From assembly GCF_026262505.1 (NCBI RefSeq), contig NC_067208.1, positions 17,741,962-17,805,961 on the forward strand: 64,000 bases of DNA, given 5' to 3'. The first letter of the stretch is position 1; every line of letters begins with the position of its first letter. Under the pieces are notes generated by a model that was not told the origin of the DNA, made no database searches, and saw nothing but the letters and a program-made list of their open reading frames with translations. The stretch comes from Trichomonas vaginalis G3. Taxonomy: Eukaryota > Parabasalia > Trichomonadida > Trichomonadidae. Of this stretch, positions 23,476 to 34,477 are shown one piece after another. Made by a program: the position numbers and the translations under genes.

Positions 23476-25364
23476 ACAAAAGAAATTATTTAGATATACC
23501 GTACATAACGGACGGATTTTCGAACAGGAAGCAACAAACCCTCCGTTATGGCTGCGTTGATGATGGTTAGAGATATAAAACCACGTAACGACGGAACGAA
23601 GAACATGAACAACAGAGCCAACGGGCTCAGAGCCACATAGTGGCGAGGATACTGGTCGGGTTATTCAAGACATTAAAAACGTGTATCCTGAAGTTATTGA
23701 TTTATTTAGAGGAGTTAATGATTCAATTTCAAAACATTCTATAACCCTCGATGAAGAGAATAAATTAACAGATTATATATTCGTCATTATTGCAGAACTA
23801 ATGAAGAGAATAAATGAAAAAGGAATTGGTGATATCATTAATGTCAGCGATGTAATGATGAAAAGAAATTTGACTCATTATTTACAAAACCGAAAAACAG
23901 AATATAGTCTTTATGACGTAATTACCGAATTAATGAAAAAGATTAATGATAATAAGAGTTCTGGCGGAAGAGTTGAATTAGAAGTGAATGATGTTAATGA
24001 GAAATTAGCCGAAAAAGCAGAATAAAAACCACGTTCATTATATAACTTCAGACGAACAGATTATAACGGACTACCATGGATATTTAACACGAAGTGATGA
24101 AGCGAAGACAAAAAATGTTAATGAAAGAAGATATAAATACATTCGTGCTAAAGGTTATGACATAAGCTGTACTGTACAGTATGATGTAGCTAAAGCACCA
24201 GAAGCATTTGGTTATACCGGTGAAATTTATGCCTCTACTTTCAATGTTAATGGTGTATTAGTTGAACCAAGATTTACTTTGAGAGTTAAGTCAAAAATAA
24301 CGTTTGAAGATGCTATTAAAAGTAAAGCTGACAAAGTTGAACTTGACGCAACGAACAAAGTTTTGAAATCTCATAAACACAACATCTCCGATATAAATGA
24401 ACTTCAAACTTCTTTAGACAGTAAAGCCGACAAGAACCATACACATAAATCCTTCACTACTGTTAGAGCAGACGACATAATATTGAACTTTGACCTTGGT
24501 TCAAGTGCACCATTAGAAAATCCAAGTACAAGCGTAAAAGATACTCTTAACAATTTAGATAAGAGTTGCAGGAATACCGAAGATCATGCCAGAAACTTTG
24601 AAGCATATGAACTACCAGCAATGTTAGACAAGAAAGCAGATAAAACTTATGTGGATGCAGAACTAATAAAGAAATTTTCGAAACCAGATACAATGACATT
24701 TACAACAGAAATTATAAATGGTGAACCAGCAACTCCATTTGAATTTGTTAGAGGTCTTCAACCAGATACTTTTGAATTTTTCTTGGATAATTCTATTGAA
24801 CTAACATTACATTATAAAAGTGGAACAAATGCAACATTTCATCCGGGAGATACATTCCAAATGGTATTTAATGACATAAGTTCTTTAGAATATGTTTATA
24901 GAGTTATGAGCATATATGATTTAATATATCCTATAGGAGCTGTTTATACGTCTATGAATCCAATAAATCCAAACACTTTATTTGGTGGTAGATGGTATGA
25001 AATAGTTGACAGTTTTCCATTCTACACTAATACTCAGTCAATGAAGATGGGAGGTTCAAAGAAAATAGGTATTGAAAACCTTCCTTCACATATGCATAGG
25101 TTCAGTGGAAGAACATCTGTGGAAGGAAACCATTCACATTCAATAACAAAAAGAGGTTATACAAATCTTGCAGCGGGTTCGGATAGACAGGGAATGCATA
25201 GATATGATATCACAGATGACCCCAAAGATGTTAGCACAGGTATTTTCTGTGGAACTGCAGGAAATCATACACATGTTGTAGCTGGTATTACAGACCCAGC
25301 AGGTAATGGAAAAGATTATATGCCTCCTTATATAACAATGCACGCTTGGATACGAGTTGGTTAA
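23476..25364 (+). pseudogene. Phage tail-fibre/collar-like gene of Maverick A (broken)
   Basis: The visible part begins right after the gap. The middle section has repeated heptad-like phrases (SHKHNISDINELQTSLDSKA, KADKNHTH, KADKTYVDAELI), typical of trimeric phage tail fibres. The C-terminal 150 residues match the phage baseplate/tail-collar C-terminal fold: PIGAVYTSMNPINPNTLFGG, then GGSKKIGIENLPSHMH, then a final PPYITMHAWIRVG. The histidine-rich HSH/HTH loops suggest metal binding as in long tail fibres. The frame is not continuous (one or two breaks). A homologue lies in Maverick B (39953-41504). The expected role is cell attachment of a virion. Confidence 0.75.
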
Positions 25365-25383
25365 AATCTTTAACTTTACATAA

Positions 25384-26464
25384 ATGAGCTTGAAAGAAGT
25401 ATTCGAACAACATCCATGGAGGTCATTTAAGAAGTTCAATGAAGCTGCAAAGAGTTCGGGATTTACTAACAGAGCTGAAGTGAAAAGGTTCTTTGACAAA
25501 AATGTTGTACATCAAACAAAAATAAATCCTTACGACTACTTTTTACCAATTTACTCCAACACTCCTGACGCATACCAATTTGACACTCTCATTCAAAGCA
25601 GAAAAGGAGGACATAAACCATTCCTCATCTTCATAAATGTTAACACTCGTAAAGCATATGCATATAATGAGAAATAAAGGAACTCTGAAGTGTTAAGAGT
25701 TTTACAAAAGTTTGTAGCAGAACATAGCCCAAGTATTTTAACATCAGACCAAGACGGTGCATACCTCAGCAACGAAATCACAGAATTTCTCATTAAGCAT
25801 AACATAACTCACTACACTACTGAAGACCATAACCATAACATACTCGGTATCATAACCGCTTCATAAGACTCTCAGAGATTTAAATCAAGAGCGAGACTTT
25901 ACCGAAGAAACAATGAAACATTTTCTCGAAGTATATAATTCCTCAACACATTCTACAACAGGACATACACCAAATTCAATGACACAACAACAAGAAGAAA
26001 AGTATATACAAAAGAAACGAAGCCAAACACAAAATATCAGAAATTCAACACAATTTACTCTCATTCCTGGTACAAAAGTTCGTGTAGTTCTTGACGACAA
26101 ACCATTGACAAAGAAACGTTTAAGGTTAAGTCGAAATTATTATATCGTAGACTCTACGCAAGGTAATGGATATCTTATAAAAGCTGCTGACGACTCCATA
26201 GCATTTTACCCTCGACATAAATTAGTCGAAAGTAGTAATGGCAAACTTGCTGAAACCATTGACGAAGCAAAGCGAGGAGTGGTTATTGAAATACTTGACT
26301 ATAACACAAACGATGACACTTATAAAGTAAGATATGAAGGAGGCGTTGAAGATGTTATACCATCTAAGAACTTGAGAGAATCTAAACCAACTCATCTGGG
26401 ACCATTAGAGCGGGAGTACTGGAAAGATAAAAACATGCCAGAAAGAATAAGAAAATTCTTCTAA
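25384..26464 (+). pseudogene. Retrovirus-type integrase with C-terminal chromodomain (broken)
   Basis: A Polinton c-integrase. The N-terminal part has the rve core start around DAYQFDTLI and a second acidic motif LTSDQDGAYL; a third region carries the YNSSTHSTTGHTPNSM phrase typical of integrase cores. The C-terminal part has an SH3-like GTKVRVVLDD...LTKKRLRLSRNYY domain, then a chromodomain-like tail (YKVRYEGGVEDVIPSKNLRE). The chromodomain fits targeting to marked chromatin. The gene is broken (about three breaks). It starts 20 bp after the tail-fibre stop and ends next to a palindromic spacer that separates it from a convergent gene. Confidence 0.85.
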
Positions 26465-26503
26465 ACTTTTTCGTTGGATGTAAATCAGACAAAAATATAA
26501 TTT

Positions 26504-26550
26504 AGGTGAAGAGGTGAGATTCACCTGTTTTCTCACTCTTTTTTCACCTC
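26504..26550. promoter_or_regulatory. AGGTGA...TCACCT palindromic spacer
   Basis: It lies between the convergent 3' ends of the integrase and the gene at 26544-27038 and overlaps the stop of the latter. This position argues for a role at transcript 3' ends rather than at promoters. Confidence 0.6.
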
Positions 26551-27038
26551 TTGAACTTTTTATAACATTCGGTCATAACTTCATCAATTTCATTTAAATC
26601 ACGATTTAAAAACTCATTGACTTCATCTTCAACCGTGTCATCTTGTAATAAGAATATTTTCTTTAGTTTCATGTCAACATCCCGAACAGCACAAAGGATA
26701 AAATCATATTCATTTCTTCCGTTAAACATACTTTTTCTTTCTCGTTCATCGTTAAATAAATTATTGAAAATATAAACAGCGGTGTAAAAGTTATGTACTG
26801 TGTTAAATGTTGAAGCTTCACCTATTTTAGATTTTAGGATTCTTTTAGTAAGTAAATTGTTATCGTTCTTTCTCTTTTCCTTATCGTTCATGTCGAATCT
26901 GTCGAACCACATATCCTGTATTTCATCGAATTTACGAACTATAGAATCCGTCATTTCCCTGGTTAATGAGGGGTAATCATTATTAATTTTTTCATATAAT
27001 TTGTCCATATGATTTTCATCGACGTTTCCGGAAAGCAT
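26544..27038 (-). CDS. Maverick A protein of unknown function
   Basis: A 164-residue protein starting at an ATG. It is mostly helical in appearance and charged (D, E, K, N rich), with an FNTVHNFYTAVYIFNNLFND central segment (read as two parts) and an acidic C-terminal third followed by a basic end (KKFKR). There are no membrane spans, cysteine clusters or nucleotide-binding motifs. It is followed by the gene at 27118-28083 upstream on the same strand with an AGGTGA palindrome between. I do not recognise the family. Confidence 0.6.
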   Translation of the reverse strand: MLSGNVDENHMDKLYEKINNDYPSLTREMTDSIVRKFDEIQDMWFDRFDMNDKEKRKNDNNLLTKRILKSKIGEASTFNTVHNFYTAVYIFNNLFNDERERKSMFNGRNEYDFILCAVRDVDMKLKKIFLLQDDTVEDEVNEFLNRDLNEIDEVMTECYKKFKR

Positions 27039-27062
27039 TTAATTAAAGCAAAAATATATTAT

Positions 27063-27111
27063 AGGTGAAGAGGTGAGATGTCACCCGTTTTCTCACCTGT
27101 TTTCTCACCCC
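27063..27111. promoter_or_regulatory. AGGTGA...TCACCT palindromic spacer
   Basis: It fills the 80 bp between two tandem minus-strand genes, directly upstream of one start and downstream of the other stop. It has one central GGTGAGATGTCACC and two TCACCTG/TCACCC boxes. Confidence 0.6.
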
Positions 27112-27117
27112 AGTTTT

Positions 27118-28083
27118 TCACAAGCGTTTTACATGAATTGTACGATGTATATTTGAAATCCTAAACAATTTCGTAGCTTCTATTTCTTCTGTCAGTATGT
27201 CAAAAGTTTTAACAATGCCGAAAGTTTCTTTATATTTCTTCTTGACGTCAGATAGAAGGAAATCGTCAGCAGTTGGATAGTTTTTGTTCAGAAATGCTAA
27301 CATGTCCATTTTATTTTCTGCTGGCTTTTCTGCTTCTTTCTTTAAGTCTGCATAGTCGTTTCGCATTCTTTCTATCTCTTTGACGGAGTAGTTATATTTC
27401 CTAATTGCTGCTTTACATTTAGAACATTGCGGATTCATTTTTGCGTTATATTCTGAAACCTTACCTGCTAAAACAACTAAGGCGTCAATGGTTTTCTTTA
27501 ACTCAAAAGCAGTTGGTCTTATCTGTTCGTTCCATATTTTACCTCTTCTATCTTTATCTCTTATCTGCCATACACATTCAGCAACTAACGAAACAAAGTT
27601 ATCGTAGGTCTTAAACTCCCCGGATTTATATATGTCAGAAACATTCTTATATACCATGTCGCAATCTTTGTCCATAACCTTATGGTTGCAATGAAATCCT
27701 AGAAACTCATAGTTTACCTTTCGAATGAACTTCTTTATTTCTACTGAGTCAGTTGGTTTCACTTCTATTTCGTCGAATTCAGGAATAGTTAGTTTTTGAT
27801 GCTGAATTTCAGGTAGTTTAGGTAAATGGTCAATAATGTCCTGCATTTCATAAAGATACTGTTCATTTGTTTCATCTTTCGCACTACAGTCTAAATTATT
27901 TGTTAAAAGTTCTTGCTTTATCTTCTGGATTTTTGTTTCGAAAGTATATGAAGAAGGAATGAAGTTTTTCATCTCTACTAACATAGATGTTGGATTCATG
28001 ACTAACGAGTTTGGTGAAGTTGTTGTGGACAGAGTCCCGCCGTTCGCGGCTTGAATTGTTGTTGTGCCGATTGTTGAAATCAT
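27118..28083 (-). CDS. Maverick A protein of unknown function, possibly DNA- or zinc-binding
   Basis: A 321-residue protein read from the ATG at 28083; the upstream extension to 28155 is hydrophobic AT-rich translation behind an A/T-rich leader, so I prefer the inner start. The N-terminal 40 residues are rich in T, S and A. A CSKCKAAIRKYNYSVKEIER segment near residues 223-242 pairs a CxxC with a charged helix, followed by a predicted coiled coil (RMRNDYADLKKEAEKPAE). The C-terminal 60 residues (TFGIVKTFDILTEEIEATKL onward) look like a small helical domain. Similar length and position to virion or terminal proteins, but I cannot assign it. Confidence 0.6.
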   Translation of the reverse strand: MISTIGTTTIQAANGGTLSTTTSPNSLVMNPTSMLVEMKNFIPSSYTFETKIQKIKQELLTNNLDCSAKDETNEQYLYEMQDIIDHLPKLPEIQHQKLTIPEFDEIEVKPTDSVEIKKFIRKVNYEFLGFHCNHKVMDKDCDMVYKNVSDIYKSGEFKTYDNFVSLVAECVWQIRDKDRRGKIWNEQIRPTAFELKKTIDALVVLAGKVSEYNAKMNPQCSKCKAAIRKYNYSVKEIERMRNDYADLKKEAEKPAENKMDMLAFLNKNYPTADDFLLSDVKKKYKETFGIVKTFDILTEEIEATKLFRISNIHRTIHVKRL

Positions 28084-28164
28084 ATCTTTACATACAAAAT
28101 AAAAAAATAAATAAAATAAAACTAACGTTATTTTTTCTATCTTAAGGAAATTCATGAAAATTCA

Positions 28165-28325
28165 CGAGGGTGAGAAATTAGGTGAAAAAAGAGGTGACAT
28201 CTCACCTCTTCACCTATAATATATTTTTGGTCATTTACACTCATTTACGAAGAAGTTATGACAAAGTCACGAGGGTGAGAAAACAGGTGAGAAAACGGGT
28301 GACATCTCACCTCTTCACCTAAATT
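28165..28325. promoter_or_regulatory. Two AGGTGA palindromes flanking the minisatellite seed
   Basis: Two modules in reverse orientation (about 28165-28205 and 28275-28322) flank 28212-28262, which carries on the minus strand the single-copy phrases ACTTCTTCGTAAATG and GAGTGTAAATGA that make up the 16.5 kb satellite. This is the likely source sequence for the array. Confidence 0.6.
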
Positions 28326-28430
28326 ATATTTTAGGTCAAAGCTTCCACGAGAGAAAAGATTCCTCATTCGCTAAGGATTCCAAAAATGAAAAAATCATTG
28401 ATTTCGGCTGAGAAAAAACAGCAAAACCCT

Positions 28431-28495
28431 TCTTCCACGGGAACAAAGAAATAAAGAAGAAATAAAGTAAATTTTTTATTTATTCCCGTGGAAGA
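28431..28495. repeat. Hairpin with 13 bp perfect stem
   Basis: The arms TCTTCCACGGGAA and TTCCCGTGGAAGA enclose a purine-rich loop of about 39 bases. It lies in the spacer between the palindromes and a tRNA-like sequence. Confidence 0.75.
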
Positions 28496-28560
28496 TAGAG
28501 CACTTTTATGACACTTTTTATTCACGACAAACAAGACAAATAAAGAAAATAAGAAAATAC

Positions 28561-28633
28561 GGCGCTGTCGCGGTTCGAACCACAGACCCTGACCCCTCCA
28601 TAACACCACCTTAGACCACTGTGCTACGTAGCC
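28561..28633 (-). pseudogene. tRNA-like relic (Leu/Ser-like)
   Basis: On the minus strand, 73 bases carry a good A box (TAGCACAGTGG, then TCTAAGG as in tRNA-Leu D arms) and a B-box core GGTTCGAACC. The T arm folds only with a shortened loop, the acceptor ends pair partly (GGC with GCC), and no clean anticodon stem forms, so I treat it as a decayed or tRNA-derived element. It could still act as a polymerase III promoter. It sits in a spacer inside Maverick A. Confidence 0.4.
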
Positions 28634-28674
28634 TGTCGACATAAGATTTTATAAATTGCATATTTGACGTAAAT

Positions 28675-29049
28675 TTATTTCCATCTGGCTTCCCACTGCA
28701 TAAGATATTCATACGTGTTTGTAAGACATTCATTAAACTTCTTTTCTATTGCATCTAATCTTGCGTTATTTTTTTCAATAACTTGTCTGTATTCTTCATC
28801 ATCTCCAGCAGTGTTTGGGTCTTCACGTTTAAAATATTCATTGTTAACCAATTTTTTATCTACAAATTTTATTAGTGTTTGATTCACTTCGTTATGATAA
28901 CGGTCATATTCTTTCAATACGTAAGTGAAGACAAAATGCGTCGTACCTTCAATCTTAAAGCTTAAAGAACTTTCAACACAGTTTTGAGGGTCTGTCAGTG
29001 CGTCAATGAGATAGTATTCGAAGTCAGTCAATAATCTTTTTAAAGTCAT
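28675..29049 (-). CDS. Maverick A small protein, unknown
   Basis: A 124-residue protein starting at an ATG. It is acidic, without cysteine clusters or membrane spans; the second half (from about residue 85) is a charged helix (EEYRQVIEKNNARLDAIEKK) likely to form a coiled coil. It is divergent from the KilA-N gene at 29156, with about 106 bp between the two start codons, so both may be fired from this AT-rich gap. Confidence 0.6.
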   Translation of the reverse strand: MTLKRLLTDFEYYLIDALTDPQNCVESSLSFKIEGTTHFVFTYVLKEYDRYHNEVNQTLIKFVDKKLVNNEYFKREDPNTAGDDEEYRQVIEKNNARLDAIEKKFNECLTNTYEYLMQWEARWK

Positions 29050-29155
29050 TTCATACAGGATAAAATTTAATGTTGTGAAGAAATAGTGTTTATCTCAGAA
29101 AAAATAACGCTAATTTTATTTTTATTTATTTTTTATCCTGTATGTAAGGACAGAT

Positions 29156-30016
29156 ATGTCAACATTAGAGAACACAACAACTGCTATCGTTCATGAAGTC
29201 ATAAATGAAGAATACGAGTACATACAATATAACAAACAATTGAGACTCATTCGTTCTGTCAAAGACGACATGTACCAAATGCAAAGTATTTTGACGGCTT
29301 GTTTTGCTCCAGATACTAAGCTTCCTAAAGACTGGTTTAGGAACCAAAGCACCATAGAACTATTAAGTGAAGCACAGCGAGACGTACTTTTTTCTGAAAA
29401 CAGTGAAGAACAGCGAGTAGGTAAAAAATCCCAGTCGCCAAAACTCTATGAAAATCGTGAAAAATTGCCAAACGGTTTGAGAGGATATTATGTTCATAGA
29501 CTTCTCGTAAATGCTGTAGCAATGTGGGCTTCACCTCGTTATGCTTGGTATGTTTGTAAACTTCTTGACGAAATTCATAGACAAGAACGTGAAGATATGG
29601 AAAAGAAACTTCATGCAAAAGATGAAGTCATTGAAGCAAAAGACAAAAGCATACAGAAAAGAATACCACGTTCGGTACCAAAAGGAAAGGAAAAGAGTTA
29701 TAAGTATATGATATATACTGAAGAGATGGAAAATGAAGAAGACAGAGATATGGTTATGTTGCATTTAGTGAGAAGAAACAACAAGAGCTTTTATGACCTT
29801 GCTAAAATATATAAATCTGACAGAAACTGGTTCTATCGTGAAAACTTACCGATTTCAATGACACCGAATGAGCAAATAAAGGAAATTGTCAAAAATACTC
29901 TTCCTCAAACACACTATGACATCAAAGGTTGCACAATACTTACATTCAAAGAAGACTTAACATTACTGAAGGAAAAAATAACAGAATATTTCGATAACTT
30001 CAAAGAGGAAGAATAA
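29156..30016 (+). CDS. KilA-N domain protein with coiled coil and DUF3627-like tail
   Basis: A 286-residue protein starting at an ATG. Residues about 45-140 fit KilA-N, a DNA-binding domain of large DNA viruses and phages: DWFRNQSTIELLSEAQ, then LRGYYVHRLLVNAVAMWASP, then RYAWYVCKLLDEIHRQ. A charged coiled coil (EREDMEKKLHAKDEVIEAKD) follows, then a C-terminal domain (YKYMIYTEEMENEEDRDMVM onward) that resembles the domain paired with KilA-N in iridoviruses and poxviruses. The expected role is sequence-specific regulation of element or host genes. The KilA-N fragments in the satellite share the same conserved phrases (YENR...YYVHRL; HPDLV...W...KYAFYV), so a paralogue of this gene seeded that array. 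Confidence 0.8.
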   Translation: MSTLENTTTAIVHEVINEEYEYIQYNKQLRLIRSVKDDMYQMQSILTACFAPDTKLPKDWFRNQSTIELLSEAQRDVLFSENSEEQRVGKKSQSPKLYENREKLPNGLRGYYVHRLLVNAVAMWASPRYAWYVCKLLDEIHRQEREDMEKKLHAKDEVIEAKDKSIQKRIPRSVPKGKEKSYKYMIYTEEMENEEDRDMVMLHLVRRNNKSFYDLAKIYKSDRNWFYRENLPISMTPNEQIKEIVKNTLPQTHYDIKGCTILTFKEDLTLLKEKITEYFDNFKEEE

Positions 30017-30033
30017 AAAAAATATATTTTTGC

Positions 30034-30507
30034 TTAAATGACGTCAGGGTCAATTTCTTCAACCATTTCACTTTCTTCGTCAATGTCAATAGAAGCTTCT
30101 TCAACCTTTGGTAAGAATTTCTGTATAACATCTTTGTTCGTTATTGTTTTCAGAGATGAAGAATAATATTTCACATTTGTTTCACCCTTCTTATATTCTT
30201 TCTGTTCGGAAAGATTCATAGCAATACTGAAGAAGTCAATGTTGGAGTTCTTTATGACAGTATAATGAGTATCTTTGACATTCACGAAGAAACTCTTTTG
30301 TTTCAAAACTACTGCTAACTCTTGTGAAGTATAACGTTTGCGGTCAATGACGATAGCTAATGGTCTGACATACTGACCAAACTTAGATTCTTTCACAAAC
30401 TTCTTGTTAAAGATAACATTAACGTTTGAAGCATTATTGAACTCATTCTTGATGACAGTAGCGAGAGCATTGTATGAAAAGAACTTGCAATCTTGCATGT
30501 GTTTCAT
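30034..30507 (-). CDS. Maverick A protein with acidic tail, unknown
   Basis: A 157-residue protein starting at an ATG. The N-terminal 120 residues are mixed and basic, with possible beta strands (VNVIFNKKF, LAIVIDRKRY, FFVNVKDTHYTVI); the last 25 residues are almost all acidic. Its 3' end faces the 3' end of the KilA-N gene 17 bp away. I do not recognise the family. Confidence 0.6.
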   Translation of the reverse strand: MKHMQDCKFFSYNALATVIKNEFNNASNVNVIFNKKFVKESKFGQYVRPLAIVIDRKRYTSQELAVVLKQKSFFVNVKDTHYTVIKNSNIDFFSIAMNLSEQKEYKKGETNVKYYSSSLKTITNKDVIQKFLPKVEEASIDIDEESEMVEEIDPDVI

Positions 30508-30597
30508 TAAAATAAAAATATTAAATTATTTTGAAAAATAACTTAAAAAAATCTAATCTAATTTTTTCAAAAAATATTTTTTTATTTCCTACTAAAG

Positions 30598-33500
30598 ATG
30601 TATCGGAAGTTGTCTAAGTTAGAACACTCGGAAATAAAACAACTTCTTACAGAAGCTAATATAGATGTTGCAAAACATTACGCGACAAACAAAAAAGCAC
30701 TCGCTGACTTCATTAAAGACTATAATGGTGCAATAAGTTATGATAGAATTCATGAGTTCATAAAGCCGCAACGCGGCGAGGACGAAGTTCATGCAATAGC
30801 ATTTCCTTTAAATGACATTGCTATTGACTTATATCATAGACGTTCAATACCTCATGAAGTAAGAAGAGAAATGTTTGACATAACAAAGCCGCATGACGGC
30901 GCGGGCGTAGCCCATGCAAACGTTGGTGAAACAAGAAGAAGAGACGACACACTGAAACAACAGAGAAGAGAGATGTTTAAAAGTGCTATAGAACAAGTTC
31001 GTAAAGCTAACGATGTCATTCGTTCCATTGACGACAAACCAAAAGAAGGTGAGAGATGGTTAAAGAAAGATGAAGAAAATAGGAAGAGGAATGTGAAGTC
31101 AGGCAATAGACTCATTGACTTTAACATCGAAGCTTTAGATGAACCAAACAGAGACTACTTACACAAACATTTCGGTAAGGTTTTCATGAGACTCTTAGAG
31201 AAAATTAAAATAAACTCACAACAGAGATGGATGGTATGTTATAAACTTGGTGGAAAGTATGAATGTTCTACGTTAAACCTCAATAATATTGGAACATTAC
31301 TACATCAGCTCTTGAAGGAGAACTTTATATCAGAGATAGAAGCAAATGCTGCAGGTATTGTTGAAATGCACTATGACTTCTTCTTGACAAACATAAAGAA
31401 TCTTACCGAAATAAAGATGTATGATTTAACAGAATATGAAGGCTTAACGATGTCAGATGTAAAGAAAGGCAAACCAAAAAAGAGACCATATAGAGATGAA
31501 AGCACACTGACAAAGACCAGAAAGATTTTGGAAGCTCTTAAGCAAACAGGAAAAACAGCATTATAGATGCTTTGGAAAGATAATGGTGAAAAGAAGTTTT
31601 ATAAGAAGAGAAGCGGTCAGTTCTGGAAGTATCTTTGCACATTACCTATAAATCTTGAACGCTACCAAATCTTCAATGAACTGAACAAAAGAACTGCAAC
31701 ACTTATGACAGAGGACAATTGTTTCGTTTATGCTTGCATTCAGGCTGGAGTAAATGAAGAAACTATTGACCACATGAGAGAAGTCATTCGTGTTAGAGAC
31801 TTTCCTCAAAGTAAAGTACAAGAAATTTCTGACGCAACAGGTATAGCATTTAATGTTACCATTGGTTATTTCAATGACTCAAGACATAATGAAATAAAGA
31901 GATACATACCAAAAGAATGCGAAACTGTTAGAACTATTGACTTACTTCTTGTTGAAGACCACTACATGCTAAATGAAAGATTCCAATGACAACATATTTC
32001 ATTCGAAACTATAAAGAAATTCTCAAAGCTTGTGGTGGAATGAACATTGAGAAACAGATGAAGATTTATACAAAGAGAGAAGATAAATATGTAGTTCGTT
32101 ATGATAGAACAACACCGTTATGGATGTTATGAAAACATTGTGGGAGTGCAAATATTTCGAACCTATTTCTTATGGAGAACTTTTCACATATACTACTGAC
32201 TTATATAAACAGAACCTTGCACCATTTAAAGATTTGACATATGCTCCAAAGTATTGTGTACAACTGAAGAAGAAAGCAGAGTCAAAAGAAGTAAATAAAG
32301 CTAAATGTAAATTCATACCTGAGCACGTTTTCTTTGCTGACTTTGAGTGTAGTACGGATGGCTTTCATAAAGCTTTTAACATCTGTTATGACAGTGAAGA
32401 TGGTTCAGTTAGTGAAAGTATTTGGGGTCAAAACTGTGCAACAGAATTTTTGGAAAGACTTCCTGACAAGAGTTTAATATATTTCCATAACCTCAGTTAT
32501 GACATAAACTTCATCTTAAGACACATGACAGAAGTGAAAGGAACTCCCATCATTAAAGGTTCACGAACAATGCAAATAACTGGTTTATATAAAGGACGGG
32601 CAATTATTATAAAAGACTCTTACAGTGTTATAAATAAGAAGCTTAAACTATTTCCTGCTATGTTTAACTTACAAACAGGACCGAAAGAAGTATTTCCATA
32701 TAACTACTACAGCAGTGTTTTGTTAGCAAATGACAACAGAACTGGTGTCATTTCTGAAGCATGTAAGTTTATCCATGATGCAGATACATTTATGAAGAAC
32801 ATAGATTCCATCAAAGGTTGCAGAATAGATGAAAACCACTTCGACTTAGAAAAATATAGCACGTTTTACTGCAAACAAGATGTAAGAATTTTAAGAGAAG
32901 GTTTTGTAAAGTTCCGCAATGACTTATTGAAAGAGTTTGATTTAAACGTTTATGACTACGTTAGTATTTGTTCTATTGCTAACAAATTGTTTGAGAACAG
33001 AGTATACTTCCCGAATGGAAATCTTTATGACCTCTCAAATAAACCAAGAGAATTTATTTCGAGATGCATTCAAGGTGGAAGATGTATGTTGTCAGATAAC
33101 ATGAAACAAAAGAGCAAAAAGAAACTCATTGCTGACTTCGACACTGTTTCATTATATCCTTCAGCTATAGCAAGACTTTATACTTTAGAAGGTATTCCAA
33201 AAGTATTGAAGGAAGAAATGTTAAGCACAGAGTATCTCATGAGACATTTATTCGATGACGACCAAAGGAACCCATTGGTGAAAAGTTTATGTCTGGCTTC
33301 TTTGTTCTCATTAAGATAACAGAGATTGGTATACCCAGACACTTTCATTTAATAGTTTGCGACCCTGAACTAAATCCAGAACTTAACGTTCCAAGAAGTT
33401 CAAACACTTGCTGTCTCATGTATGTTGACCATATAACATTACAAGACCTCATAAAATATCAAGGTGTCAAATGTGAAGTGTTGCAAGGATACTATTACGA

Positions 33501-34394
33501 TGGAAACAGAGATATGAGAATAAGAGATGAAGTAAAGAAGTTGTTTGAGTTAAGGTTAAAGTATAAGAAAGAAGGAAAACCCCTTACAAGAAATTATAAA
33601 ACTCATTCTGAACAGCATTTATGGCAAAACTATTCTATCTCCTATTGAGTCAAAAATAACCATAGTAATGACAAAGATGCTATAAGATATGCTATAAGAA
33701 ATTACAACCATATAGTGAAGTTCGAAGGTTTGGATGGTTCAGATAAAACTATTTTCAAGCTAACGAAAAGCATTTGCAGACACTTTAACTTCTGTCCACT
33801 TGGTGTTAATATTCTGTCTATGTCAAAACGTATTATGAATGAAGTATTCTGTACTGCAGAGGACATGGTCTTCAAATATTTTACCAGGATACCGACAGTA
33901 TGCACTTATATAATGAAGACATCCCAAAGCTTGCAGCAGAGTTTAAGAAGAGATATGGTCGCGAACTTATAGGAAAGAACCTTGGTCAATTTCATAGCGA
34001 CTTTGCAGAAATAACACCTGGAAAACAAAGTTTAGCTTATAAAAGTATTTTCTGTGGAAAGAAGACCTACATAGACTTACTCACGAATGATTTAAATGAA
34101 GTTGCATTTCACTGCAGAATGAAAGGCGTGAAGCAAGATGTTATTGCTTTAAACCGCTAATGAAATGTTTCCTGAAGCTATACAATGCTATTACAATGAA
34201 GATAAGAACATTCACATACCTGTTGGAACATATGACAAGACTCTGAGTTCAGTTTAATGAAACTTTACAAAGCACTTTATGATGGTCAAGAGATTGCATT
34301 CGACTTATGTAAGTCATGTCAACCTTGCTTTGCTGAAAAGTTCAACTTTTCAATAACGACTAAAACAAGCTTTATTCGTAAGTTGAAGTTCTGA
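30598..34394 (+). pseudogene. Protein-primed DNA polymerase B (Polinton pPolB), broken
   Basis: A family B polymerase of the protein-primed (DNA_pol_B_2) kind, the replication enzyme of Polintons. From the N-terminus I can read a SAP-like start (KLEHSEIKQLLTEANID), a segment with DNCFVYACIQAGV like the OTU-type N-terminal domain of Polinton polymerases, the 3'-5' exonuclease motifs (Exo I FADFECSTDG, Exo II YFHNLSYDINFIL, Exo III YCKQDV), and palm motif A (DFDTVSLYPSA). A recognisable C-terminal end (FSITTKTSFIRKLKF) closes it. The gene is badly decayed, with about five or six breaks. The first segment (30598-31566) might be a separate gene, since it is long, clean and ends just before the next. 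Confidence 0.8.
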
Positions 34395-34477
34395 GGTCAT
34401 TTATTTTTGTCAGCAATGAGTCATGAATGAGGTCATGAATGAGGTCATTCGTGATAAAAATAAAGCTAGCGTAGATT

